A stretch of 64,000 nt of DNA from NCBI RefSeq assembly GCF_003046175.1, contig NZ_PZZM01000001.1, forward strand, positions 1,311,001 to 1,375,000, read 5' to 3'. This DNA comes from Bosea sp. 124 (lineage in GTDB: Bacteria; Pseudomonadota; Alphaproteobacteria; Rhizobiales; Beijerinckiaceae). Below, piece by piece: positions 37,294 through 45,987 of the stretch. The position numbers and the translations under genes were made by a program. Each line of letters starts with the position of its first letter. Within the stretch, counting starts at the first letter, position 1. The notes beneath the pieces are model-generated. The model had not been told where the DNA came from and did no database searches. It saw only the letters and a list, made by a program, of their open reading frames with translations.

Positions 37294-37336
37294 GGGTCTG
37301 GGCAGCTTCGGCCGCCCAGCTTCCCGGCTGAAGATC

Positions 37337-38272
37337 ATGCTCTCTTACATCCTCAAGCGGCTCGTTCAGCTGGTGCCGGTGCTTTTCGGCATCACACTGG
37401 CCTGCTTCTTCCTGCTGCGGGCACTGCCGGGGGACCCGGCGACGCTGCTGCTCGGCGCGCGTGGCGGGCCCGACGAGATCGCGCTGATGAAGCAGCGGCT
37501 TGGTCTCGACCTGCCGCTCTGGCGGCAATATCTGCTCTTCCTGGGAGACATTCTGTCGGGCAGCCTCGGCCGCTCGGTCGTTTACGGCCAGTCCGTCACA
37601 ACCCTGGTGCTGGAGCGCCTGCCGGCGACGCTGTCGCTCGTGGCCTACTCCACGATCATCGCCGTGGCGCTGACCATCCCGCTGGCGTTGCTGTCGGCCG
37701 TCAAGCGCGACCGGGCGGCGGACGTCCTGATCAAGCTTGTTTTCACGGTCCTGCTCGCGATCCCGTCCTTCTGGCTCGGGCTCGTGCTGGTCGTCGTCCT
37801 GGCGATCTGGGTGCCATTGTTCCCGACCTCGGGCTATGGCACCGGCATCCTCTCGCGCCTGCACCACCTCACGCTGCCGGCCTTCGTCATTGCACTGGCG
37901 ACGGCATCTCTGACCATACGCAGCCTGCGCAGCGGCATACTCAACGTGCTCGGCTCCGACTACGTCACCACCGCCCGCGCCAAGGGCAATGCGACGGGCC
38001 GGACCATGCGGGTCCATGTGCTGCCGAACGCGCTGATCAGCTCGATCTCGGTGCTCGGCGCCCATACCAGCTGGGTGATAGGCGGAACGGTGGTGATCGA
38101 GACCGTCTTCGCCCTGCCGGGTCTCGGTTCGCTGTTCGTCGAATCCATCTTTGCCCGCGACTACCCGCTGATCCAGGGGCTGACGATCGTGTTCGCGGTG
38201 CTGGTCGTGCTGATTAATCTCGCGACGGACATCGCCTATGCGCTGGCCGACCCGCGCATCCGGCTGGATTGA
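37337..38272 (+). CDS. ABC transporter permease (DppB type)
   Basis: 311 residues, six membrane segments. The N-terminus SYILKRLVQLVPVLFGITLA is typical, and the EAA motif region is YVTTARAKGNATGRTMRVHV. It pairs with the next permease to form the inner-membrane channel for the family 5 binding protein. Spacing of 43 bp after the binding-protein stop indicates one operon. Confidence 0.92.
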   Translation: MLSYILKRLVQLVPVLFGITLACFFLLRALPGDPATLLLGARGGPDEIALMKQRLGLDLPLWRQYLLFLGDILSGSLGRSVVYGQSVTTLVLERLPATLSLVAYSTIIAVALTIPLALLSAVKRDRAADVLIKLVFTVLLAIPSFWLGLVLVVVLAIWVPLFPTSGYGTGILSRLHHLTLPAFVIALATASLTIRSLRSGILNVLGSDYVTTARAKGNATGRTMRVHVLPNALISSISVLGAHTSWVIGGTVVIETVFALPGLGSLFVESIFARDYPLIQGLTIVFAVLVVLINLATDIAYALADPRIRLD

Positions 38273-38276
38273 AGCG

Positions 38277-39089
38277 ATGGGCACGCGCCGCCTCGACCCG
38301 ACGCTCATCGTCGGCCTCGCCATGCTCCTGCTGCTGTGCGCCTTCGTCGGGCTGGGGCAGGTCTGGACGCCGCACGATCCGTTCTTCGTGGACTACGCCA
38401 ATACGCTGCAGCCGCCCTCACCGAGGCATTGGTTCGGCACGGACGATCTCGGCCGCGACGTCGCCTCGCGGGTGATGGCGGGTGGGCTGGTCGATCTGCG
38501 GGTCGCGCTGGTCTGCGTCATGGCGCCCGCCATCCTCGGCATCGCGATCGGCGCGCTGTCGGGCTTTATCGGCGGGCGGGTCGACACGGTGATCATGCGC
38601 ATCACCGACATTTTCTGGGCCTTTCCTTTCCATGTGCTGGTGATCGCCATCGTCGGCGTGCTTGGGCCCGGCGAGTCCAATCTGTATCTCGCCTTCCTGC
38701 TGGTGAACTGGATCTCGTTTGCCCGGATCACGCGCGGCGAGGTGCTGGTGCTGCGCGAGCTTGAATTCGTGCAGGCCGCTCGCAGTTTCGGCTCTACCAA
38801 CACACGCATCGTCGCAGTGCATATCCTGCCCAACGCCGTGACGCCCGCGATCGTTTTCGCGATGGCCGACATCGTTCTAACGATTCTCGCGGTGACCTCC
38901 CTGTCGTTCCTGGGCCTCGGCATTCAGCCGCCGACGCCGGAATGGGGGCTGATGATCTCCGACGGGCGGCAGTTCCTCTTCGACGCCTGGTGGATCGCGA
39001 CCTGTCCGGGCCTGGCCATCATCTTCACCGGCGTCACCTTCGCCCTGATCGGCGAAGGTCTCGACACCGCGCTCCGACCCAAGGGCTGA
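38277..39089 (+). CDS. ABC transporter permease (DppC type)
   Basis: 270 residues. HWFGTDDLGRDVASRVMAGG is the conserved DppC loop, and FVQAARSFGSTNTRIVAVHI is the EAA loop that meets the ATPase. The ATG at 38277 lies 5 bases after the stop of the DppB-type gene. No ATP-binding subunit gene follows; the next gene is a serine hydrolase. The ATPase must be encoded elsewhere or has been lost. Confidence 0.92.
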   Translation: MGTRRLDPTLIVGLAMLLLLCAFVGLGQVWTPHDPFFVDYANTLQPPSPRHWFGTDDLGRDVASRVMAGGLVDLRVALVCVMAPAILGIAIGALSGFIGGRVDTVIMRITDIFWAFPFHVLVIAIVGVLGPGESNLYLAFLLVNWISFARITRGEVLVLRELEFVQAARSFGSTNTRIVAVHILPNAVTPAIVFAMADIVLTILAVTSLSFLGLGIQPPTPEWGLMISDGRQFLFDAWWIATCPGLAIIFTGVTFALIGEGLDTALRPKG

Positions 39090-39130
39090 GGCGCCTCCCC
39101 TTCTCAACCGCCCCAATGCGAGACGAGATC

Positions 39131-40051
39131 ATGAGCTTCTTCACCGAGAGTTCCGAACTGAAGCGAATCGGCACGCTGATCGAGGCTCATGCCGCCCCGA
39201 TCTATGCAGCCCGCGGCATCCCGTCGGAGCAGTTCGCGTATGTGCTGACGCGGCCGGGGCAGGACAGCGGCAGGCCCGAGGGGGCCGCGCTGCGGGCGGA
39301 CTGGCGCTGTTATCCATGCTCGCTGGTGAAGGTGTTCCACCTCGTCGCCTCCCAGTTGCGGCTGGAGGATGGCCGCCTCGCCGCTCACGGAGAACTAGAC
39401 CGGGCCATGCGCGACATGATCCTATGGTCGTCCAACTCCGCGACGAACTACATCATCGACCTGCTGACCGGCACGACCGGCGACACGCTGCTGGACGACG
39501 AGGCGATGGCCGGCTGGCGCGAGCGCCGCGAGGAGATCAACCGGATCTTCGCCGCGCTGGATTGGCCAGAGTTCGTCGGCATCAACCTCAACCAGAAGCT
39601 GATGGACGATCTTCGTTATGGCCGCGAGAAGGTGGCGCTAGATCTCTCGCCTGCCGGGCATAATTGCCTGACTCCGATCGCCATGGCGCGGTTGATGAGC
39701 GAGATTTTCGGCGAGACCACCCTGCTTACGCTAGATCGACGCGCGATCGTCCGCGATCACCTCGCGCGAGATCCACAAAGCCCCTATCGGGGTCGCGGCG
39801 TCTACCAGTTGCTCGGCTATCTCGGCGACGCGCTGCCCGAGGGAACACGGATCTGGTCCAAGGCCGGGCGGACACGCTGGCTCGGCGACGAGCGAGCTGC
39901 ATTCCGCCGCCACGATACCCTGCGCGCCATCCTGCCGGGCGGTCAGGAATTCCTGCTCACCGTCTTCACGCAAGGCGAGGCGATCGCCGAGGACGACAGC
40001 TTCCTGCCTGCGATCGGTTCGCTGGTCGCGACCGAGCTGCTTTGCGAATGA
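39131..40051 (+). CDS. Serine hydrolase, class A beta-lactamase-like
   Basis: About 306 residues. The catalytic S-x-x-K is S64-L-V-K67 (in YPCSLVKVFH), the second motif is WSSNSATNY near 99-107, and the KTG-like motif is KAGRTRW near the C-terminus. No signal peptide, so it probably acts in the cytoplasm on what the ABC importer brings in. The start is uncertain between 39116 and 39131. It ends 57 bases before the att-like scar at 40108. Confidence 0.8.
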   Translation: MSFFTESSELKRIGTLIEAHAAPIYAARGIPSEQFAYVLTRPGQDSGRPEGAALRADWRCYPCSLVKVFHLVASQLRLEDGRLAAHGELDRAMRDMILWSSNSATNYIIDLLTGTTGDTLLDDEAMAGWRERREEINRIFAALDWPEFVGINLNQKLMDDLRYGREKVALDLSPAGHNCLTPIAMARLMSEIFGETTLLTLDRRAIVRDHLARDPQSPYRGRGVYQLLGYLGDALPEGTRIWSKAGRTRWLGDERAAFRRHDTLRAILPGGQEFLLTVFTQGEAIAEDDSFLPAIGSLVATELLCE

Positions 40052-40107
40052 CGCTGCGCCGTCAAAGGAGCGTTGCCGTCGGAAAGCACACGGTTGAGGG
40101 AGCAGGT

Positions 40108-40160
40108 CCCTCCGAAGCTGGGTTTTCGCCGAAGGCGTTTCCGAAATATCCCTACATTCA
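40108..40160. repeat. Internal att-like scar
   Basis: CCCTCCGAAGCTGGG at 40108-40122 and the following bases align with the sequence after the truncated tRNA at 33753 onward: the same CTGGGTTT, CCGAA and CCCTACAT pieces at the same spacing, with scattered substitutions. The tRNA 5' half is not present before it. It divides the island into a left module (ABC/LysR) and a right module (htpG to restriction-modification). Confidence 0.55.
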
Positions 40161-40328
40161 CAATAGGTTGTTCAGAACGATCGCGCGAGCGATCGCATCG
40201 CAGCTCGGTTCGGCACACCCGCGCCACAGGCCCGTCATGGGATGAAAGTGCCTCGCTCGTTTGCCTCTTGAAAACCTGATCTGACGCGTCCAAATCGGCG
40301 CCATCAATGAAGAGGTTCGAGAACCGCT

Positions 40329-42203
40329 ATGTCGACCGCGACCACTGAGAACCGCAGCTTCGAAGCCGACGTCTCACGCCTCCTGCACATGATGGTGCAT
40401 TCGGTTTATTCAGACCGTGACGTCTTCCTGCGCGAGCTGATTTCCAACGCCGCCGATGCCTGCGAGAAGTTGCGCTATGAGGCTATCGCGACGCCGGCGC
40501 TGATCGGGGACGAGGGCAAGCTCGCCATCACCATCGCGGCCGATCCGGAGGGAGGCACTCTCTCGATCAGCGACAACGGTATCGGCATGAGCCGCGACGA
40601 GATGATCGAGGCTCTCGGCACGATTGCGCGCTCTGGCACGCGCGCCTTTATGGAGCAGATCGAGGCGGCAAAGGGCAAGGAGGGCGCTCAGCTCATCGGC
40701 CAGTTCGGCGTTGGTTTCTATTCGTCCTTCATGGTCGCGGGCGACGTCGACGTCGTGAGCCGCCGTGCCGGTAGCGACGAGGCCTGGCGTTGGACCTCCG
40801 ACGGCAAGGGGGAGTTTTCTGTTTCTCCCGTCGCGCTGGAAGATGCGCCCCCACGCGGCACGCGGGTGACGCTCAAGTTACTGGATGATGCGAAGACCTA
40901 TGCCGAGCGCTGGACGCTGGAGCGTATCGTCAAGGCTCAGTCGGGCCATGTTCCGGTGCCGATCACACTGGTGGAGAAGCCCGGAGCGGAGCCGACGTCA
41001 CTTGCCGATGGCGCAGCGCTCTGGACCAAGCCCAAGAGCGAGATTACCCCTGCGGAATATACCGACTTCTACCGCAGTCTGGCTGCCCAGTATGACGAGC
41101 CAGCGGCGACGGTGCATTTCCGTGCGGAAGGGCGCCAGGAATACACGACGCTCGCGTTCATCCCTGGCAGCAAGCCGTTCGACCTGTTCGATGCCGAACG
41201 CAAAGGCCGGGTGAAGCTCTACGTGAAACGCATCTTCATCACGGACGAGGCCGAGCTGCTCCCGCGCTATCTGAGATTCGTGCGGGGCCTGGTCGATACG
41301 TCCGATCTGCCATTGAACGTTTCGCGCGAGATGATCCAGGAGAGTCCGCTGCTGGCTGCGATCAAAAAGGGCGTAACCAGCCGCATCCTGTCGGATCTTG
41401 GAAAGTTGGCCGAGAGCGAGCCAGACACCTTCGCGACGATCTGGGAGAACTTCGGCGCGGTCGTCAAGGAAGGCCTTTACGAAGATTACGAGCGACGCGA
41501 TCAGTTGCTTGGGCTGGCGCGTTTCAGAACGACCGCCTCGGGCGAAGGCCTTCGCAGCCTTAAAGACTATGCTGGCGCTCTTAAGGAGAACCAGACCGCG
41601 ATCTATTACATCGTCGGTGACGATCTGGCGCGGATTTCGGACTCGCCGCAGCTTGAAGGCTTCCGTGCACGCGGGGTTGAGGTTCTGTTGCTGAACGATC
41701 ATGTCGATAGCTTCTGGGCGTCGAGCGCGCCGGATTTCGAGGGCAAGCCATTCAAGTCGATCACCCAGGGCGCAGCCGATCTCGGGCTGATCCCGCTCGT
41801 CAACGGCGACGCCCCGCCTTTCGCCGAGACCTCGCCCCAGGTCGACGCGCTGGTCGAAGCGCTCAAGCAAATACTTGCTGCCGATGTCGCCGATGTTCGT
41901 GCGTCCGATCGTCTAACGGACAGCGCGGTCTGCCTCGTCGCGCCCGACAAGGGACCTGACAGGCAATTTGAGAAGCTGCTCTCAGCTGCTGGCCGACTCG
42001 ATAGCCCAGCCAAGCCGATCCTCGAAATCAACCCGCATCATAGTCTCGTGGCCAGGCTCGCAGCGTTGGAAGACGATGCGATGCGTGACGACTTAGCGCA
42101 CCTTCTGCTCGACGAAGCTCGCATCCTCGACGGCGAGCGCCCCTCGCATGCAAAATCGTTTTCCGAGCGCCTCGCGCGCCTAATTGCCAAGGCTCTCGCG
42201 TAG
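40329..42203 (+). CDS. htpG: Molecular chaperone HtpG (Hsp90)
   Basis: 624 residues, normal for bacterial Hsp90. The N-terminal ATPase has RELISNAADACEKLR, DNGIGMSRDEM and GQFGVGFYSSFMVA; the middle domain has PLNVSREMIQESPLL. Cytosolic ATP-dependent chaperone. It is the first gene of the right island module, 210 bp after the att-like scar, so this copy may be acquired cargo rather than the sole chromosomal copy. Confidence 0.96.
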   Translation: MSTATTENRSFEADVSRLLHMMVHSVYSDRDVFLRELISNAADACEKLRYEAIATPALIGDEGKLAITIAADPEGGTLSISDNGIGMSRDEMIEALGTIARSGTRAFMEQIEAAKGKEGAQLIGQFGVGFYSSFMVAGDVDVVSRRAGSDEAWRWTSDGKGEFSVSPVALEDAPPRGTRVTLKLLDDAKTYAERWTLERIVKAQSGHVPVPITLVEKPGAEPTSLADGAALWTKPKSEITPAEYTDFYRSLAAQYDEPAATVHFRAEGRQEYTTLAFIPGSKPFDLFDAERKGRVKLYVKRIFITDEAELLPRYLRFVRGLVDTSDLPLNVSREMIQESPLLAAIKKGVTSRILSDLGKLAESEPDTFATIWENFGAVVKEGLYEDYERRDQLLGLARFRTTASGEGLRSLKDYAGALKENQTAIYYIVGDDLARISDSPQLEGFRARGVEVLLLNDHVDSFWASSAPDFEGKPFKSITQGAADLGLIPLVNGDAPPFAETSPQVDALVEALKQILAADVADVRASDRLTDSAVCLVAPDKGPDRQFEKLLSAAGRLDSPAKPILEINPHHSLVARLAALEDDAMRDDLAHLLLDEARILDGERPSHAKSFSERLARLIAKALA

Positions 42204-42301
42204 GCTCTACGGAACCAGCGACTCCAGAGCGTTCGGCACGGCGGGTCCGCTCCTACAAACAGCGGCCCCACCGAGCAGATCCTTCGCGTCATGGATGACA
42301 A

Positions 42302-43018
42302 TCAGGCGCGAGAAATCACATCGTCAAGGACATCGAGAAAGGCAGGATCATAATCCTCGCCAACATGGTTCTGGTTCCACAGGCCGGACTGGTGCACCTT
42401 CTTCCGGCTTGACAGTCTGCCGAGCCATATGTCCGACGGCGGGTCCAGTGGCGGTCGATCGAAATTGCTGAGCAGCGCTATCGAATTGCGCTCGATTACG
42501 CCCCGCAGGCTGCCTGGGCCGGGTTCGTCATCAATCGAAAGCCAGAGGAAAGGCATCGCCCTCAGATACGCGCTAACGGCGAATTCAACGGGCGCTTCCG
42601 AAGCCGATAGCTCGGTTCGGCTCGCGTTGACCGAAGCTGCGTCCTTACCGAAATCGCCTTTGACCCCCCAGGACAGACAGGATGGACAGGCACCGCGGGT
42701 CAAAAGTGCCTCGCCAACAAGAAGACGGAAGATCGAACCGCGGTGATTGCCCCCTCCTGCCGAACCGCCGCCATGCTGACGCAAACGCTGGCGCAGGGTC
42801 GATCGGGCGCCAGCCCCCAGAGCATGGGTCCCAACCCGAACCAAACGGGGTCCCGTTCCACTTTCGGATCTTTCTTCGCCAGCTTCAAAGAAGAAGTAGA
42901 CCCCGCGGCGGGGCCAGTCTCGCGTTGTTCCAAGGCTTTCCAGCGTCCGTTTCCCGCCAGCACTCTCCAGTCGGCCGAGCAGGCTGTAAAGCCGGGCTAA
43001 ATCCTCCGATCGGCTCAT
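42302..43018 (-). CDS. GIY-YIG-like nuclease domain protein
   Basis: 238 residues. RRGVYFFFEAGEE (GVY at 39-41) and RLVRVGTHAL (VRVG at 60-63) align with the two halves of a GIY-YIG motif. An Arg-rich helix TLRQRLRQH near 74-82 and the segment GNHRGSIFRL near 90-99 follow. No transmembrane or signal segment is seen. The GIY-YIG reading is mine from motif shape; the expected catalytic Glu is not obvious, so activity is unsure. Convergent with htpG, within the island's right module. Confidence 0.5.
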   Translation of the reverse strand: MSRSEDLARLYSLLGRLESAGGKRTLESLGTTRDWPRRGVYFFFEAGEERSESGTGPRLVRVGTHALGAGARSTLRQRLRQHGGGSAGGGNHRGSIFRLLVGEALLTRGACPSCLSWGVKGDFGKDAASVNASRTELSASEAPVEFAVSAYLRAMPFLWLSIDDEPGPGSLRGVIERNSIALLSNFDRPPLDPPSDIWLGRLSSRKKVHQSGLWNQNHVGEDYDPAFLDVLDDVISRA

Positions 43019-43519
43019 TGATGGGCACCAAGCCAGGAGAGTTGCTCGACTCGTCGACCGGTGCTTAGAACTGGCCCGACAGCCGTGCGGGCGGGCAGAA
43101 TATACTTCTCCATAGCGGCCTGGCGTATTCGATCAGCCTGTCTCATTTCTCCCACCTAGCGTCGTAAGCCATGACCCTGTCAAGAATCCCTGTCCGCAGC
43201 GAAATTTTGACAAGACGCATTCGCCACAGACTTGCCGCAAGCCCCAAACGGGCCTCGCCAGTCAATCGAGGATTTCTGCTGGTTTCGAAGCCCGACAGCG
43301 CAGTTGCCATGCTCGCAGCATCTTCACCACAGCTTGGGCCCACGCGTGATTTGACCGCCCGATCTGATTGAGGGCCTCGGCATACTGCCGCACTTCGAGC
43401 TGGTTATGTCCCACCACACGAGACCACGATATTCAGTCCGAGAAATTTCAGCGCGGCCCATCCTCGCTGGATGATATCCTTGCTATCGAATCGACGACGT
43501 AGGCACGGAGACTCCGACC
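43019..43519. other. Intergenic stretch, possibly a decayed gene
   Basis: About 500 bp without a credible intact gene. On the minus strand around 43410-43270 one frame reads LEVRQYAEALNQIGRSNHAW followed by AQAVVKMLRAWQ before a stop, which has protein-like composition but no proper start. It may be the remnant of a lost gene; nothing else is seen. Confidence 0.3.
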
Positions 43520-44215
43520 TTGAATAGCATTCCAAGCGGACGCTTTGTCGTGCTCGATTTCGAGACGACCGGACTCAGCCCCGCGATGGGCGCGCGGGTG
43601 ATTGAGGTGTCAGCTCGCGAAGTGGTGGATGGCCGAGCAGGCCACGAGTTCGTTACGTTCGTCGATCCAGGCGTCCGCGTGCCGGCTGAGATAACGCAGA
43701 TCACCGGCATAACCACCGGGATGCTAAGCGGCGCACCGACCTCGGCCGTCGCTATGCGTCAATTGACGTCTTTCATCGGATCATCGCCGATCGTTTGCCA
43801 CAACGCGGGCTTCGATCGTAGATTTTATGAATACGAGGCAAGCGAGTTCCGCGGTGGGCAGTCCGTCCGCGCGTTCTGCACTCTGCTGTTGGCTCGTCGC
43901 CTATTTCCAGGCCGGAGAAGTTATCGATTGGGTGGCCTTATCGACGAGATGGGCATCACGTCCCCTGGTCGCCTTCATCGGGCGAGTGCGGACACGTTTG
44001 TCACCGCCCAGCTGTTCGATCGCATCTGCGCCGACGCACGCTCTCGCTGTCGTCCCGAACACTTTGATCACGACGTGCTGCACCGGCTGCAGCGGATCCG
44101 GATTGCTTCAGCACATGATTGGCTGGCAGCGTTAGGCGACCAGACCGCGACGAAATCGCAAAGCAAGTCTGAATCGGCCGGTAGCGCTTCGCAGAACATG
44201 AGTTCGGTAGATTGA
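43520..44215 (+). CDS. 3'-5' exonuclease, DnaQ/DEDDh family
   Basis: 231 residues. All DEDDh residues are visible: D13 and E15 in VLDFETTG, D99 in HNAGFD, and H153/D158 in HRASADT. This fold trims DNA or RNA 3' ends. A TTG at 43520 is the only start compatible with the motif position, with GGAG 11 bases upstream. It ends about 190 bp before the Nmad3 gene on the same strand. The C-terminal 30 residues are Ser/Gln-rich. Confidence 0.88.
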   Translation: MNSIPSGRFVVLDFETTGLSPAMGARVIEVSAREVVDGRAGHEFVTFVDPGVRVPAEITQITGITTGMLSGAPTSAVAMRQLTSFIGSSPIVCHNAGFDRRFYEYEASEFRGGQSVRAFCTLLLARRLFPGRRSYRLGGLIDEMGITSPGRLHRASADTFVTAQLFDRICADARSRCRPEHFDHDVLHRLQRIRIASAHDWLAALGDQTATKSQSKSESAGSASQNMSSVD

Positions 44216-44407
44216 GGGGTCGACGCTCATCGCGAGCCCACCGGCTGCACACAGCGTTTGAAACAAACCTATACTGCCAGCGCTTGACCAGCCCCCGTGG
44301 TCATTTGACAAGAGCGAGGAGCTGGGATGCGGACAATTGATTGCTACTGAATTCACGCTAGATCGGACGTTGTCGCACACTAGCCGACTATCAATTGGAA
44401 TTATTTG

Positions 44408-45136
44408 ATGAAATTAATTTTTAGCCGGAAGGGCCTTGATAGCAGCTCTGGTGGCGCACCGTCACCAATAATAGACAATAAATTGATCAGCATCCCAATT
44501 CCGACGAGCCAAAGAAGCGTAACTACTTACGGTAATATTGGTCTTGGATTGATAATAGAAAATCAGACCAACAATAGATTCAATAGAAATGATTTGTGTC
44601 ACGCTGATCCACTGTTTTATGAGAATCAATGTGCATTCGGCCAAACGGGAGCTTCCCAGTCTCATCTAGAAAAAAACGGCATTGGCATAGGCGACGTATT
44701 TCTTTTTTTCGGCCTATTTCAACGGCCTGGCGGGGCGAGAGAACACTGGATATACGGATATCTACAAGTCACGGAAATTCGACGACTTGGACCCGATCCA
44801 TCGCCGACTCAATCACCGGCCCTGTCTCCATACCAACACCCGCACACCATTGGACAATGGAATGCCAACAACACGCTTTACTTGGGGAAGGGCGCGAAAG
44901 CATCGCATGCAAATAGCGCACTCAAATTGACTGCCGACAGTGCAATGACATCAATCTGGAAGGTTCCACCCTGGCTGAGATACGCCGGCCTAACATATCA
45001 CTCTCAAGAAGATAGATGGACTGACACAGACAAGCTTCGCATTGTAGGTCGAGGCCAGGAATTCGTGGCGGATATTAAACGTATTCCTGAAGCTTCCCTC
45101 TGGGTCAAATCGATTATTGAGGCGATTGTAGAATGA
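44408..45136 (+). CDS. Nmad3-domain protein (putative nucleotide modification associated)
   Basis: 242 residues. It opens with MKLIFSRKGLDSSSGGAPSP, then FGQTGASQSHLEKNGIGIGD and VFLFFGLFQRPGG, which I recognise as the Nmad3 pattern from surveys of predicted DNA base-modification systems. No enzymatic activity has been settled for the domain as far as I know. The gene is clearly AT-richer than its surroundings. ATG 44408 is used. Its stop overlaps the start of the Nmad2-like gene by 4 bp, so the two are co-translated. Confidence 0.75.
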   Translation: MKLIFSRKGLDSSSGGAPSPIIDNKLISIPIPTSQRSVTTYGNIGLGLIIENQTNNRFNRNDLCHADPLFYENQCAFGQTGASQSHLEKNGIGIGDVFLFFGLFQRPGGAREHWIYGYLQVTEIRRLGPDPSPTQSPALSPYQHPHTIGQWNANNTLYLGKGAKASHANSALKLTADSAMTSIWKVPPWLRYAGLTYHSQEDRWTDTDKLRIVGRGQEFVADIKRIPEASLWVKSIIEAIVE

Positions 45137-45669
45137 ACCGGTTCTTCCGCTATATCCTTGTGACTGACAATGGAACGGCACCCAGCGCTGATGATGAGCT
45201 GCTGAGCCTGGCGACGTGCAAGCCTTCCATTAGGCGATCGGCCAAGCCTGGGGATTGGGTTGCGGGTTTCATGCCGCGACCGTTCGAACGTGGGCTCATC
45301 GTATACGCGGGCCGGGTTGGACAGATATGCGAATGGACGGATTACGCACGCGCTTATCCGCAGCGGCGAGACGCGGTCTATGCGCCAGATGGCGCAGGCG
45401 GCTTCAAGAGATTAAAGCCCTCGTATCATAACGATCCGGAACTCATACGCAAGGATCTGTCTGGCCCGGCTCTTGTTTTCGAAAAGGAGCGTTCCTGGTA
45501 TTTTGGCAGTTCGCCTTTGGCATTGCCGCCGGCCCTCGCCCATCTCGCTCCTTCAGGTAAGGGTCATCGGGTGAACGGCGCAGGACCAGCGGATATCCTG
45601 ACATTCGAATCTTGGTTGCGTGAGCAGCGGGCTCCAGGAGCACATGCGCCGCCGAGGCACGCGCATTAA
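45133..45669 (+). CDS. Nmad2-domain protein (putative nucleotide modification associated)
   Basis: 178 residues. FRYILVTDNGTAPSADDELL, LATCKPSIRRSAKPGDWVAG and LIVYAGRVGQI fit the Nmad2 pattern (a DxG-x-APN-like start, a CKP-x-IR-x-A-x-x-GDWV core, then a YA-x-x-V strand). The ATG overlaps the Nmad3 stop (ATGA). Pairing of Nmad2 and Nmad3 in one transcript suggests joint function in sensing or making an unusual nucleotide; this is inference. Confidence 0.72.
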   Translation: MNRFFRYILVTDNGTAPSADDELLSLATCKPSIRRSAKPGDWVAGFMPRPFERGLIVYAGRVGQICEWTDYARAYPQRRDAVYAPDGAGGFKRLKPSYHNDPELIRKDLSGPALVFEKERSWYFGSSPLALPPALAHLAPSGKGHRVNGAGPADILTFESWLREQRAPGAHAPPRHAH

Positions 45670-45719
45670 GCAGTCGCAGCTTGCAAGTCTCCCCAGGTCC
45701 CGAGCTTCAATGGACGTTC

Positions 45720-45960
45720 GCCGGTTGTGAGCGGAAGTGACGCCATTCCGGCTGGATCGAAAGGGCGACGGAAGAGCATTGCCTATGCAAGGCAGTTGAG
45801 ATCGGCTCACCGGCGCTCGTAAGTCCTTGATCCTGCTGAAGACGTTCTCGCGCCGACCATGTGCCGAGCGTGCCGCGGCACAATCGCGCCACATCCGCTC
45901 CGGGATTTCCTGTGCCGCCTCCGGAAACCTCCTTGGCACCGAGCGACCGGCGTCCTGTAG
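45720..45960 (-). pseudogene. Possible transposase C-terminal remnant (IS5-like)
   Basis: On the minus strand, GRRENVFSRIKDLR near 45860-45820 resembles the C-terminal ENxFxRLKDxRR motif of IS5-type DDE transposases. Similarity then breaks into two other frames and stops by 45720. No terminal inverted repeats were found. It lies directly before the integrase gene. Confidence 0.3.
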
Positions 45961-45987
45961 TCGTTGGACAAACGGGACTGATCCGCA

